A DNA stretch of 64,000 bases from Ashinkailepas kermadecensis (GCA_034440615.1 JAOTOM010005096.1:1-64000); one strand, 5' to 3'. Counted from the stretch's first letter, positions 37,150 through 50,597 are shown. Notes: generated from the sequence alone by a model not told the origin. A program made the numbers and translations.

Positions 37150-38380
37150 ATATGCTTCAACTATGAGCGAAAACTGTGCAAGAAAAATGCAAGTCCTTCC
37201 AACTCAGGCCACCATTTTAGTGTGACGTCTCACACTGACAAAGGCTACTGCGCCAGCTTCAATGGCTGCCACGTCCACCATCGGAATGATCACTTTAACG
37301 ACTCGCCATGACGTGCCTCACTCCATTGCACCGCACCTGTCTGTCTGGCGGCTGCACGTGTGCTCCAACAGCAAAACCCCATATGGAGCATGCCTTTGTG
37401 GCGCGGTCTCGTTTAACTGCAGCAACCATGGAAACGACAGATCCACACACGGGGCTCAGCTGTAGCTGTGAAGCAAAATTGGAGGAACTTCCGGAAGCAA
37501 AGTTTAGTAGGGTCATTTACATCATTTGATCTCGGGTGGCTGCTTCACCGCCGCGCCTCCCAAAAAACATTGGTTATTGTATGACCAGAATTCGAACCCA
37601 GGGCCAATTTTAAGCCCAACAACTCCAACTTGTGACACGTCAAGTTTTGCTACCGATTGTAAATCACGCGTCACGCGACCCGCGAATTTGACCTGCCCAG
37701 GTGTTCTACTCACGCTTATTACAAGGGCAAACAAGATGTCAATGGATTTGTGCAACGCTCCAACAATACTAGCCTTTATATTTCTTGACTATCTTCAACA
37801 AATTTCGTCCATGGGATGGTTCAATGTCCCGCTGTTGGCTTTCTGGAAAATAACTACATTGTTCTGCCGTTGAAACTCTGAACTGCTCTTGAGAGTATGT
37901 GGATGGCCGAAAGCATAAAACCGGGTGCCTGTGCATTCGCTTCATAGCACACAGTGTACCATTTCGCTCTATGACTACATTTCAATTGGAGGCGAATGGT
38001 GAGGTGGTGATTTGTATTTGCGAGTTCAACAAACCGATTCCATAAAATGGATTCATATTTGGTTTGAGTCAGATCACAGTCAGATACATTTCACAAACAT
38101 GAGCAAAAATGTAAGCAGCAAAACAACGGTATACAGGGAAAGGCCGATCACGTAAAGTCAATTTAAAAGACGCCGTTGTTAAGCATCGCGACGAACTCGC
38201 CCCGTGTCCGAGAAGCGGAAGTGGCCGGCGGCAGCAGGTTCCAGGCCGAGGCTGCCCGGAAGGAGAAGGCTCTACGTGACATGCCGAGGCGGAAAGGCGG
38301 TGGCTCCAGTTCCCCAGCCACCGTCGCACGGGTGGAGTGCCGGGAGACATCCGACCGCCGGCGGAACAGAGAACGGTGAT
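37150..38380. other. Unannotated stretch
   Basis: Several open frames, none with a recognised domain. Confidence 0.4.
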
Positions 38381-38500
38381 ACCCCTCAAATAGTGGGAGA
38401 ATGGCACGCTTCGAATGGTAAGAGGGTGGCACCCCTCGAACGGTGAGGGGGTGGCACCCTTCGAATGGTAAGAGGGTATCACCCCTTGAATGGGCATGCT
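38380..38500. repeat. ~31 bp repeat, 4 units
   Basis: Unit GAATGGTAAGAGGGTGGCAC with CCCTC, next to unique sequence upstream of 38.7 kb. Confidence 0.85.
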
Positions 38501-38882
38501 GGTGTACCGCTCTCTGCGGACGAGAATGGTATCTCTGCAACGGATTCGACCAATCTGCGCCTCCCGTGTAAATGAGACATACAGGGGCAGCGGATAGGCA
38601 TGCAGAAAAGGCGGAATAATGGTTTCAGGTAGCTTGCCACCCGGTCGGCACACATTCACGTCTGTCAGCTCCTGTAGAGTTTGCTGCAGCACCGTAAACA
38701 ATCTCAGTCGGTGCAATTCTCCAAGGGAAACAGAATGCTAGAAGTAGAAAATATTGCGGAGCCATCGCCAGCAAACGTGTTTTCTTCTGGCCGGGCATAG
38801 CAGCCACTCCAGCAGCCAGCCCAGCCCAGGAGCTGTGCCACACCACCAGCCGAGTGTGAGCGGGTGTGGGCGGCCGCCTCAC

Positions 38883-39083
38883 CTGCGCGGTGGCCAGCTT
38901 GGCGTCGGCGGGCGGCTTGGGCGGCAGGAAGGCGGCGGCGGCGGGGCGGCCGGCGGCCGGGGCGGCCGACATAGCGACGGGCAGCGTTTCCACGTGTCTC
39001 ACGAGCGCCGCCGTGTCGGCTCGACCGCTGATGCCGCGACACTGGGCGCACAGCGACTCGTACCGGCGACTCCTCTCCACCGT
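38883..39083 (-). CDS. Exon E of the F-BAR gene (end of F-BAR, Ala/Pro-rich linker)
   Basis: 201 bp, 67 codons, phase 0 at both ends. The acceptor is ctccctgtccacag|ACG or its close equivalent and the donor is ACCGCGCAG|GTGAGGCG. It starts TVERSRRYESLCAQCRGISG, followed by RADTAALVRHVETLPVAM, consistent with the last F-BAR helix. It then changes to an Ala/Pro-rich stretch with the proline motif FLPPKPPAD around codons 51-60, typical of a linker after the domain. Codon third positions are mostly G or C. The acceptor plus the first four exon bases recur in every unit of the 29 bp array that abuts it upstream. Confidence 0.78.
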
Positions 39084-40095
39084 CTGTGGACAGGGAAACG
39101 CACCATCCATATGTGGACAGGGAGACGGACATCATCCGCCTGTGGACCGGGAGACGGACATCATCCGTCTGTGGACAGGGAGATGCGCACCATCCGTCTG
39201 TGGACAGGGAGACGGACACCATCCGTCTGTGGACAGGGAGACGCGCACAATCCGTCTGTGGACAGGGAGATGCGCACCATCCGTCTGTGGACAGGGAGAC
39301 GGACACCATCCGTCTGTGGACAGGGAGACGGACACCATCCGTCTGTGGACAGGGAGACGGACACCATCCGTCTGTGGACAGGGAGACGGACACCATCCGT
39401 CTGTGGACAGGGAGATGCACACCATCCGTCTGTGGACAGGAAGACGCGCACAATCCGTCTCTGGACAGGGAGATGCGCACCATCCGTCTGTGGACAGGGA
39501 GATGCGCACCATCCGTCTGTGGACAGGGAGACGGACACCATCCGTCTGTGGACAGGGAGACGGACACCATCCGTCTGTGGACAGGAAAACGCGCACAATC
39601 CGTCTCTGGACAGGGAGATGCGCACCATCCGTCTGTGGACAGGGAGACGGACACCATCCGCCAGTGGACCGGGAGACGCGCACAATCCGTCTGTGGACAG
39701 GGGGATGCGCACCATCCGTCTGTGGACAGGGAGATGCGCACAATCCGTCTGTGGACAGGGGGATGCGCACCATCCGTCTGTGGACAGGGAGACGGACACC
39801 ATCCGTCTGTGGACATGGAGACGTACACCATCCGTCTGTGGACAAGAAGACGGACACCATCCGTCTGTGGACGGGAGACGGACACCATCCGTCTGTGGAC
39901 AGGGAGACGGACACCATCCGTCTGTGGACAGGGAGACGGACACCATCCATCTGTGGACAGGGAGATGCGCACCATCCGTCTGTAGACAGAGAGACGCGCA
40001 CCAACCGTCTGTGGACAGGAAAACGCGCACAATCCGTCTCTGGACAGGGAGACGCGCACAATCCTTCTCTGGACAGGGAGACGGACACCATTCGT
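39080..40095. repeat. 29 bp minisatellite carrying the exon E acceptor, ~34 units
   Basis: Plus-strand unit CATCCGTCTGTGGACAGGGA with GACGGACAC. On the minus strand each unit contains CTCCCTGTCCACAG|ACGG, identical to the exon E 3' splice site and first four exon bases. GATGCGCAC and GACGCGCACAA subtypes are interspersed. The array directly abuts exon E. Confidence 0.95.
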
Positions 40096-40701
40096 CTTTG
40101 GTCGACATTGCGGCAATGGGTGACACATATCCACCGTCTGGTTTCGGGTGTCATCCATCTCAATGAATTTGGCTCAGAATAGCGGTCGGTGTGTTCTGAA
40201 ATGAGCTGCTGAAGAGTCGGCTCATGCCGCCCCAGAGTTTCTCAGGCGCACCAACTGGCTCAGAACGACCACCTTCACACACGTTTCACTTCAGTGAGAT
40301 ATGACCGAATTGCAGCCGGGGCTGTGGGAGCAATCACTCCACAACGGAGCAATCCGTGTCACGGCGGATAAATCCAGCCTACTGGAGCCAATGCACGACA
40401 CCTTAGGATGCCTACGCACAGAGCAAATACATCCAGCTTGTAGCATAGTATTCAGCGTAGCAAAGTAAGTGTTGCTGTGATAAAAGGGAATATTATTTTA
40501 CTCCAAAGTCCATTTCCCCTTCTTCCCGAGCTCTGCAGATGTTTTCACCAGCTGCAGGGGCTTCAACCCCATTGCAGGAGGGCTCCGGTTGGGCGCGAAG
40601 TAGCCAGTGGGGTACATATCCCTTTTGTCGTCTCGAAAACTTACCGATCGGTTTTCTTGCGGGAAACGTCACTCGGTTATTGTGATGTGATATCAAGATA
40701 T

Positions 40702-40702
<1 letters not shown>

Positions 40703-40764
<62 letters not shown>
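40703..40764. repeat. (TA)n microsatellite
   Basis: About 31 TA dinucleotides, preceded by AGATATAGATATA. Confidence 0.97.
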
Positions 40765-40769
<5 letters not shown>

Positions 40770-43184
40770 CTGAAAAAAACTTACAATTTTGACGGAAGCT
40801 GATATGGGAAGAAAAGCGAGGAAGATCATGAAACATTCAATAGCCACTGTTTCTATATTTCTCAACCGATTTTGTGATATATTGCACCATCATGCAGTCA
40901 ATGAAACGACAATTGAGCACAAATGAAAACAAGTTGGCTTTTAAGTATGACAGGCGAGTCCAATCATTACACAAGTAGGAAATGATTTTAGGATGTATTA
41001 TTTGTGAGAGCCCCAGTTTTAAACTTGTTATTCTGAGCGTAAGCAATGGCCTCCGAGGCAAGTGACGGATCAGTGGCATGCTGTCACAATGGTACAATCA
41101 ATGGACCGAAATGGAAAGCAAGTTGATGGACATAATCGCATCAAATATTCATCTTATTGTACGTCCCATGATGAACACTTCCGTGCTTGTTTTGAAACCT
41201 TTCGAGAAGGCAACTCTCTTCACAAAAATATTATCATAGGCGGAGTCGGAAACATAATGACGAAAAGTTATCCTCACAATTCGATATAAACTCGGACTAA
41301 ACTACTCCAGCTCTCAGAATGAATGGCTGTGTCATATCTTTCCTCCAGTGAGCCTATTTCTGGTGCGGCCTTTGGGAGATGCTGAAACTTCCGCCCAAAA
41401 CCTCAGGCGCCTCAATTTATGCACTTGAATACGAAGTAGTAGAAAGCATACCAGCGGAAAATCAGCATATCCGTATCTGGAACCGTTCTTGATGAACGAA
41501 TTAAGTTCCAAGAAGCAAGAGCTCACATTGACTTTATAACAATAACTGTTGGCGTGACTGAGATGAAATCCGCGTCAGTGGGCAAACATTGGCAAAAGCA
41601 TTCCACACTAGCAACTCGTCAGGGACCGCCTCCGACAAAAATGTCAGCTCCGAATTTCAGAATGTACATAAATCATCCTGCGTATACTCGTGTTATAGTA
41701 AATAACTTGTTTTGCAAAAACTACATGCAACTGCAAAAGCGGGCCCGGATCCATCTCATCCACTCTGCATCCATCCCGAAGGAAGCATATACACGTAAGT
41801 ATATGCTTTCAGAGACTCCGCACAATAGCCTTGTATTAGGTGCTGCAAGGTTTTCCGGTAATATCTCAAGTTCATTGAAGAAATCAGAAGAAGGCAAGTG
41901 TGTCCCTTCGTTATGTTCTTAAAAACGACTGAAGCTGCTCTTAATTAGAGCATACTGTCTACAGGCTCTAAAACATTTTCGTCTTTCTCATGATCCTTCT
42001 TGTAGCTCTCTTCAGTTCCTCAGTATCATAAATTGCATGAACTTTGGCAGCAAACCTACTCCCCCAATTCGTAACCACCCAGGACGCGCCACTGGTAAGC
42101 ATAAGTACTACAACATTCCAAGTCGTCTAGCCGTGGTATTTCAACATTAGCCGCCAAGTTTAAAGAACTGTCAAATACTTCCGAAGTCATAGACGGCATT
42201 ACAGTGTGTCACTATATGACCAAAACTTAGGAACCTCTCTTAGGATGACTCCGAAACCACGCTCCTAGATCCGCCCTTCAGCAAAGTAAAACACTTCTTA
42301 ATTACACTCTATGCAGAAAAGAATGCTAAGAGGGAAACCGTGTTCAGGATAATCACTACAAGAGCATGCAGGAAAAAAAAAACACGGCGGCAACTGTGTA
42401 CTCCTCCCACGAAATAAGGTTGATTCCGGAAAGCACTATCTTCACGCGTAACAAGTGCATGTTCGCGTGCTTTCGGTTCCAGGAGCTGCCATCCCATTCC
42501 ATTTCCCCTGTAACCGCACTGGATCTGTCGGAAGAAGTTAGGGCATTTATTGCAACAAAACGAAACCCGTGACACCCGATCTGTGTACATGCCGTGAACC
42601 AGTGGCATTCCGGGGTAGGTTAAGCGTATGTACCCACCCACCCCTCAGAAGACGGTGTCAGCACTAAAAACCACACTGCATGTCGAATTTACACGATGTA
42701 AGATACACCGTTTACATGAGCAGTGTAACCTCTGAGTGCGATGCGATTAAGAAAACCTACGAACATGTTGCTCATGCAAACCGGTTTTCGACACAAACAT
42801 ATCCGAAAAGCTTAGCAATATTTTGGCATAGTTGTCATAGTGGCATATCATAAGGAACTTTCACTGCTCAAGTATGCGGGGTAAGAGACTTGCCTTCACT
42901 ACCATAGTTTCGATGAGATTCGTACAACTATGTCGCTATATTATTTGGCCTTATCACATGCAGGCGATATGGCCCAAGTGAAAAAGACCAAAGTGAAGCC
43001 AAATGTTCGCAGTTTACTTCACAACAGATAAGAGCTGCTAACAGCTCAAGTAGTTAAAATGACTACAGTGGAGGTCATGTGATAAGGATGGCCCGTGAAA
43101 ACGAATTGATGTCGTAAGTGAAACCCGCAAAACGCATTTTGGACAATAAGTCGTCGTCTAGTCCGATGACGTCAAAAGAAAGGT

Positions 43185-43305
43185 TTAAAACTCGGGATGT
43201 TCACGTAGGCACGGTTTAGAACTCGCGAGTTCACGCATGTACGGTTTGGGCTCGGGAGGTTTACGTACGGACAGTTTAGAACTCGGGATGTTCGTGTACG
43301 GATGA
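43185..43305. repeat. ~36 bp degenerate repeat
   Basis: About four units around GGTTTAGAACTCGGGATGTT. Confidence 0.75.
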
Positions 43306-44244
43306 AGCGACTATTCTGAGAACGTCTGGTGACATCAAGTACCCATCATCTTGCCTCGCTGCTTGACATAAGAGAAGGCAAAAATGTCACCAACTTTCGA
43401 GAACATGCCCAAAATCAGGTCCATTGCTCAGGGACCCGACTAAACCCCACAAATATCACAGAAAGCTTCACGAAGGACTTGGACCGATTACACGGAGCGC
43501 GCGGTACGGTTGTGCGCGCCGCTTTTCGCTGTCACGGCATGCATGCGGAGAGGGGGTTCCCTTCGGTAGTGGAAGGTTAAAAGAAGACCAGGAACTTGGT
43601 CAAAAGTTCTGGGTCAAACATAAATTTTCAGGTGGTGTCCATAAAAAAAAATTATGAACAACATCAGGCATAAAGATGGAGATAAATGTGTGGTGTATGT
43701 AGCTTACATAGCATTCCGTGCATTATATTATTTATCCAGGAAGTAACGCAGCTGTGTTGTGAGCTTAATATACATATGGTTCCCTGCCCTCCACGCTGGT
43801 GTTTGTACTGCATCAGCAACATGCAAGACAATGCACACCGTACTTGAAGAAGAAGAATGCTACGTATATTCTGCACTATTGGCTGTAGAGCAACTATACA
43901 ACCCGGTTTGAAAGGGAAAACAATCGCGCATCGCTACCGACCAATGCAATGTTTTTGTTGAATGAAACTCCACCATTTAGAATTAGGCAATTTTTTAAAC
44001 TATAGTTTACATAAGGTAATAACCTGCTTAGAATCAGAACCGAAATCGATTTCGAGCCCACAGAGAAATCCAGATCGATTATTTTCCGACGTGAAGCATG
44101 CACAAGAATGGCTGCATCCGACACTTATGGTCCATTCCAACACCGTCACTCCCACGCCGACTTGGTTGTCTGCGTGCTGTCGTGACGTCAGTCAGGCATG
44201 ACGTTATGTCGTGTTATGGTTAGCTGGTGGGAGGGCAGGCTTAC

Positions 44245-44325
44245 CTTGCTGGCGACCAGATGTGCCGCCTGCAGCAGGCTCTCGGCAACGATGGACGCCA
44301 CGCTATTGTGCACATCCTCCAGCTC
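44245..44325 (-). CDS. Exon D of the F-BAR gene (helix 4)
   Basis: 81 bp, 27 codons, phase 0 at both ends. The acceptor is gttgtcggcag|GAG and the donor is GCCAGCAAG|GTAAGCC, close to the ideal consensus. It encodes ELEDVHNSVASIVAESLLQA then AHLVASK, which directly extends the LPQLLQ end of exon C as one continuous helix (compare LPxLLxSLQxxxEEM in Fes/Fer). The first 24 bases of the exon with the full acceptor are contained in the 79 bp tandem unit lying just upstream on the minus strand. Confidence 0.85.
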
Positions 44326-44800
44326 CTGCCGACAACACAGAACCGCTGACTGATGGGGCAGACAGAGCTGGGAGTGTTACGCTATTGTGCACATCCTCCA
44401 GCTCCTGCCGACAACGCAGAACCGCTGACTGATGGGGCAGACAGAGCTGGGAGTGTTGCACTATTGTGCACATCCTCCAGCTCCTGCCAACGACACAGAA
44501 CCGCTGACTGACGGGGCAGACAGAGCTGGGAGTGTTACGCTATTGTGCACATCCTCCAGCTCCTGCCGACAACACAGAACCGCTGACTGACGGGGCAGAC
44601 AGAGCTGGGAGTGTTACACTATTGTGCACATCCTCCAGCTCCTGCCGACAACACAGAACCGCTGACTGACGGGGCAGACAGAGCTGGGAGTGTTACGCTA
44701 TTGTGTACATCATCCCGGCTCCTGCCGACAACACAGAACCGCTGACTGACGGGGCAGACAGAGCTGGGAGTGTTACGCTCTTGTGCGCATCATCCCGGCT
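44302..44800. repeat. 79 bp minisatellite carrying the exon D acceptor, ~6 units
   Basis: Each unit on the minus strand holds a pyrimidine-containing stretch, GTTGTCGGCAG|GAGCTGG and the next exon bases GGATGTGCACAATAGCG, so acceptor plus about 24 bp of exon D. The first copy merges with the authentic exon. The rightmost units are diverged (GTGTACATCATCCCGG). Confidence 0.95.
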
Positions 44801-45034
44801 GGTACATGGTAGGGCACAAACGGAACATTCCGAATTCGTGTTCTTCCTTTGAACGTGTCGGGACTGGTTTTAATATTATCATAAGTTCGGTGTAATAATC
44901 CCCTTTATAACCCATCCCTCTCCCATTTCCCACGCCCATGGTGACCGAAGCTGAGCGGCCGATATCACCTCATGAAACTGTTTTGCCCACTGGCATACCG
45001 CTATTGGTCCTCAAAGCGAGTCAAAGTACACGGT

Positions 45035-45230
45035 CGTGGCGTGGTGGAGCGCCAAACTCCATTGCTACCCCCTGCCCTGACATGGCGTGGTGGAGCGTCA
45101 AACTCCATTGCTACCCCCTACCCTGACGTAGCGAGGTGGAGCGCCAAACTCCATTGCTACCCCCTGCCCTGACGTGGCGAGGTGGAGCGCCAAACTCCAC
45201 TGTTACCCCCTGACCTGACACGGCGGTGTT
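45035..45230. repeat. 46 bp repeat, 4 units
   Basis: Unit GGTGGAGCGCCAAACTCCAT with TGCTACCCCCTGCCCTGAC. Confidence 0.9.
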
Positions 45231-46550
45231 GGAGTTCCTACACGCGCTCGTATTTAACCCGCGGCCGAAAGGACCAGCTGGCAACTGGCCCGAAATATCG
45301 AAGACTCTGCGGACGGGTGGCCGCCTCGAAGCATTGCCGACATGCTGGACTCCCAATATATTCTCCGCTAGTGGACTTCACCTCCCCGAACGGCATTGGG
45401 TTCAGAGTTCACGCAACAAACTCCACCTGGCAGATAACCTATTACATGAAGCGACTTCAGCTTTGCGATGATCTGTGTACGTCAAGAAGCGTACAATGGG
45501 CGTTGCAATCATTCGTGCAGTATGCCTTACCCGCCAAATGACCAGGAGACTGTCCCACTGGCCGGTAAAGGCAGGAAACTTCGACGATTAGCTTCCGATA
45601 TAAGAATGGGAACAGTCCTGGCAGTGCTGTTGGCAGACTGCGCTCCACGTTGGCGACGATCGCGGCAAACAAATTGAGAAGGTCCATTTCATCCAGCGAG
45701 CCCGCACAGGCCGCGTGAGTTCTGCTTATAGTGTTGTGCAGCTCATTGGACTTCCGCTACTGAAGACAGCAATGAGACGCAGGCGAACGTATTGTAAATT
45801 GCTTTGGGATAGCAAAGATTGCAGCAGATAACTTTGCATCACGCTTGCCTTGCACGATTATACATCACGGTACCTCCGTCACGGTGGTGAAGTTGATGGT
45901 AGGCTCGCTAAAGGAGTTCTTCAAAGTCTGCCGAAAATTTCGGCTCATGCTTCTGCATGGTCTTGTGATTTCTGTTCCATGCAGCCCCATGACTCTAATG
46001 TTAATATATAAATGCTAAGTGGTGCTCAGGCACTCTTATGTGGTGCTCAATCACCAGCTGTTGACGCGAATACTCGACCCATGTGTGGATGGAGTAACAA
46101 TCGTGAGAGTACAAAAAACACGCACACACTTTCATTTCAGTTTTCCACCAAATTATCCCCAGGCAACGTCATAGCTCAAGGTGAGCCAGCATCACTCATG
46201 TCACGTTCGGCACACTAAGCAGCAAGGTCTGTGACGCGGTCAAAGCAAAGTCAGCTCGTGTGACGTCTGCAAAGCAAAGTAATACGGTAAGAGCCCGCCA
46301 CGGCCGCGCCGACCGAGGTCAACGCGCGTAACGTGCGTGACACGCGTGGCGCGCGAATCTCGCGCGCAGGAATTCAGCCGGGATTCTGCCCGGCGACCAG
46401 CAGGCAGTCGGCCCTGTCAGAGGGTCAGAGGGCCGACTGCCAGCCTTGTCAAGGTCGTGAGCGCTGCCGCCAGCCTTGTCAAGCCGTGCACACACGACGT
46501 AGTGTTATGGGAGCAGTGACAGTGCGCCGGGCGCAGGCGGGATGACGTCA
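45230..46550. other. Unannotated intronic stretch
   Basis: Open frames of up to 119 codons without recognised domains. Confidence 0.4.
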
Positions 46551-46554
46551 TTGG

Positions 46555-46860
46555 CGGCTCGCCGGCCGGCCCGGCGGCCAAGACTGAGCGGCTCGCCGGC
46601 CAGCGCTGAGCGACTCGGCGGCGAGGACTGTGCGGCTCGGCCGGCGGCCAGGACTGAGCGACTCGGCGGCCGGTCCGGCCAGGACTGAGCGGCTCGGCGG
46701 CCAGGACTGAGCGGCTCGGCCGGCGGCCAGGACCGAGCGGCTCGGCGGCAGGCCCGGCCAGGACTGAGCGACTCGGCGGCCGGTCCGGCCAGGACTGAGC
46801 GGCTCGGCGGCCAGGACTGAGCGGCTCGGCCGGCGGCCAGGACCGAGCGGCTCGGCGTGG
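46555..46860. repeat. GC-rich ~22 bp repeat with ~105 bp higher-order period
   Basis: Subunits GGACTGAGCGGCTCGGCGGC. A longer block including CGGCGGCCGGTCCGGCC repeats almost exactly at about 46650 and 46760. Confidence 0.85.
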
Positions 46861-48784
46861 TAATCGTGTCCAGTGCTGACGTCGTTATCGACGGAAGACG
46901 CATGTATTGTGTTGGATTCGATTATAAGCTCCACAGCGTCGGGGAACAGGCTCCACACGCATTGGGGCTCTATGTGATATCGATGGAACAGCGCATGAGG
47001 AATATATAGTTCATGAAGGCGATTTCCACTGCCAATGACCGCGAGTTTGCTCGGCGTCCTCATGGCAGTCGATCACAATGGTGCATCAATGCATTAGCAA
47101 ATTGAGATAATCGTGAAGACGAAGCGGGACTCCCATCAGCCTGGGAGCTATTCCCGCCTAGTTCAGGGATATCAGCACTTGCAGGAATTCAGTACAAGCA
47201 TTCATTCGGTACAGTACAACTATCATAACTACAGAACAATGTAAATGAATAATATATGAATAACTGCAGAATAATACAGGAGAACATTGCTGTGGATTCT
47301 GCGTGATAATGTAAATAACATGTTGGCTCTTCAGTGTGATATGGATATTATGGGACGGCGTGTAATGATGAAGTGCTCGATTAACGTACACGAGTGCATT
47401 CCTTCCCTCTTACGTTCAGATCAACGGACAAAATCGGCTCTTAAAGTGCATTCCAAATACGAGCATGAAGTTCCGCCACGGTGTGTAGTCGCGATGCCTT
47501 GGTGCCTCTGGCTCTATACCTGTGTCTTTGTTTTCGACACGACATTATTTTTTTCGAGAAGTTCATAAACCATTCCATGAGTTGTGATGAAGTTCAAACG
47601 GTCTCCGCAAAAGAATAGTCGATCCCCACAAAAGGCAAACGGTCTCCGCAGAGAAACTGGTTTCGAATTAATCCTCGCCAGTGCACAGCATTTTTCCACC
47701 TTCCCCAGTACAAGGAGGTTGTGACTCCCCCGTCCTTCCTCCGCGTTTCCAAACGCGGAGGGCCGGTAGCGTGAAACAAGCATGTTGCACGTGATGAGAT
47801 ATCGTGATTGATACCAAACTGTGCGTGCTTATGTTTGCTGGCTTATCTCCTAGGTCAGCTTAACAGTCAATTAATTTCGCAAATAACAGGAAGCTTTATG
47901 TTTAATCGGTCCATGTATAATACCAACAACTGATATGGCTGATATGGCTGTCATAGTATTGTTCAGTATGTTGACATACTAACGATGTGCGAAATGTTAC
48001 ATCTTAGTCTGTAAGTAAAAAATCAGATGGAGTTGAGTTGGTCTCGTTTTGGAAACTACCGAAAGAGTCACATAAATCACTAGTTGCTCATACTTGGGTA
48101 TGCAATTGCCGCCAAATTAAGTTATATCATCCAAGGAACTTCCGAGTGACTCAGAATCGAACACAAAATAGCTACATGAGGTTAAGCTAGATTGCTAACA
48201 TCCAATACACTTGGAAAACTTCAATGACATATGCAAGCACCTTAGCTGATCACTGAGGTGTTCTTCACCCTGCCACTTCCATAATTTACCATTTGGAAAT
48301 ATTATGTGAGATTAATCACCGCGAAGTAGATAATTCACGAGTTCGTCGAAAATGTCCTCACATGTTCTTTTTCATCACGGTGACTTGACGTGACTAAGAC
48401 TAAGACTAAGTGACTTAACGTGATATCTTCACTTTTGTATCGCGCAAACTTTTGTAGTCGGCAAGGGCTGTCTCAGCAGCCGTAACAAGTCCCCGTCTCT
48501 CGCGACATTGGGAAATGGAAATATTGTTGTTTGCAGCAGCCTCACTGCAGGCACGAGGGTTGAGACCTGCTGCTGAGCGAAATCCAATCATGAACAAACG
48601 TTGACGAGTTGAGCGGGAAATCGCGGTAGATGGGTCTGCCGGGCATCCCGAGCTCTTCAACCGTCGGAATCGTGTGTGCTCACACTGAAGCGGATGACGC
48701 CGGTCTGGCTGGACTGGCAAACCTCATCTGAAAGCTATATCTCGATTGTTGGCTGGTGCCACAGTGCGGCAGGTGCGGGGATCA

Positions 48785-48895
48785 GGTGGTCTACGGGAAC
48801 CGCCCGGGTCAGGTGCGGTCGATGTCTCCACTCTCAAGTCAGGTACGATCGATGTATCCACTCTCAAGTCAAGTGCGGTCGATGTCCCCACCCTC
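48785..48895. repeat. ~30 bp repeat, 3 units
   Basis: Unit CTCAAGTCAGGTGCGGTCGA with TGTCTCCACT. Confidence 0.8.
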
Positions 48896-49845
48896 CGGCG
48901 GGAAAGCTCCTTGATTGGAGGTCCGGCGATAAATGCTTCGTGAAATGAGGGGTGCAGCACTTTGTGAAAACTGAATACCACTTCATGGAATCAGGAATGC
49001 GCCACTTCCTGAATACTGAATCGACAAGCGTCCCGACGGGGTCTTTGACGTCGTTCTTCTAGATGTGTGCTACAATTTCTCGTTGATAGACATCTTTTGC
49101 GGGCCGAAAGTCGTGGTTGCCAATGCAAATGTTGTATAGCGGGGTGTGCGAGCGTGCGGCCAACGGTGGTATTGGCATGCGAGTGGTGCTTCTATGCTTC
49201 TTCATTATTGCTGAGTTCTTTTGTGGTCTCCGATATCTGCATAATGTTGACAAAATCCGATTCTGTGATGGCATTCGTTCTGCGGGATGTAAAGGATCAA
49301 GGATGGCGAGAACGTGGACAGAAAGGACGCTCTCCCCGCCAGCCGGACGCAAAATAGGACAAAACTGCATTTTTGTTCTCCTCTCTGAAGGTTATCACCG
49401 ATGATGTGCTTCAAATTGATACAGTATCTCCAATCAAAGCAGTCTTCCACGGCTTCCCGTGTCCCTATGTTTTCGACACTTCCCGCAACTCTTTATTTAG
49501 TTAATTGCACACGTAGTGTTGCATGCGTAAGTAGAAAAAGACGTACATGTACCAAGAACTTGACCTGCAAGAGCATCTAATGCTGCATATTTTACTAGAG
49601 ATTGATTGATAACATCCTTTGCAATACACCACGACTACAATGGCGCACAATGGAAACACCAGTGGTATGTAGATGCATTGCTGATCACAGAACTACCTAT
49701 CCAATGTGCAGGCGCCGGCCTTCAAATGCGCCACGAAGGACTCTGGAGCACCATTCGGGTCGAGGTAATGTGATTGTGTTGCATGTAAAACAGACCATAA
49801 CTTATGAACCACAAAGGTGTCTCGAGTCGGCTAATCCTGACATAG

Positions 49846-50040
49846 TTGGCAAACAATTTCTCACTGTTGAAACAGGAAACTGAAACTGTTCAGTTTCGAA
49901 GTATCTATAGGCATGTTCCACCTATTCAGCTCTGGAACTCCACTGTCCTGCTGCTTCGATCAAATCCAAGCAAACTACTGAAGCCATTCATCAAGAATAG
50001 AGCGAGTAAAAATGGACTTGTCCCTCACCCCGGAATTTAA
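49846..50040 (+). mobile_element. Possible non-LTR tail remnant
   Basis: The plus-strand frame contains FRSIYRHVPPIQLWNSTVLL followed by LRSNPSKLLKPFIKN, resembling the R-S-x-x-Y...P...LWNSLP...S...FKxxLK end of non-LTR ORF2 proteins. Support comes only from this block. Confidence 0.35.
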
Positions 50041-50597
50041 GACGGTCGCTAATTTCAGATGGCACGGTCCAGGCCCGGATTCTCGCTGAAGATAGTTAGA
50101 TTGTTTGCTCGAGCCCAGATCTAGCCTTACCGGTGCCACGAACTCATTCCTCTGAAGTCTATCTGAAGTATTTCTCTATCCTACCAGCGGCACAAGATTG
50201 CGCCTTTTTTTTGGGGGGGGGGAGCAATGCCATTGCCACTGCCCTGACGGTTCCCTTGGCCCTAGCGCTGTGATCTGTACCACGAAATTGATCCTCGTTA
50301 TCTTTCTCACTGCCCTACGACTGAACCACCCATTTCCTCGGTCTATGCACCCTCAGACTGTCTCAGACTCAGACTCAGACTGTCGGTCCCGGTATTCGAT
50401 ATCTAGTCTTGACGCTCCAGGTGCGGCCGTTTCCATGCTGACTCTGGTCAGGCCGCATACCTGGGTCTTGGCCCCGGCGTCAGCCTTGGCCCTCCCGCTT
50501 ATGCTTCATTTCTGGTCGCTTCAACTCTGACTCTGGTCTCAGGACATGACCGTGATCTCGGGAGCATCCATCGGTATGAAGCAGTCCTCGGGGACCA

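Larger units (their letters stand above)
40100..44240. other. Unannotated intron between exons D and E
   Basis: Besides the TA run and a short degenerate repeat, nothing is recognised. Confidence 0.45.
46860..50590. other. Unannotated intronic stretch
   Basis: Apart from the listed short repeat and possible non-LTR tail, nothing is recognised. A minus frame near 48420-48520 (AAETALADYKSLRDTKVKIS) is helix-like but lacks splice support. Confidence 0.4.

Noticed and set aside
38704..40166. Open frames of 300-484 codons on both strands
   Set aside because: They cross the 29 bp array, whose unit cycles through all frames without stops. Only the exon E portion is supported.
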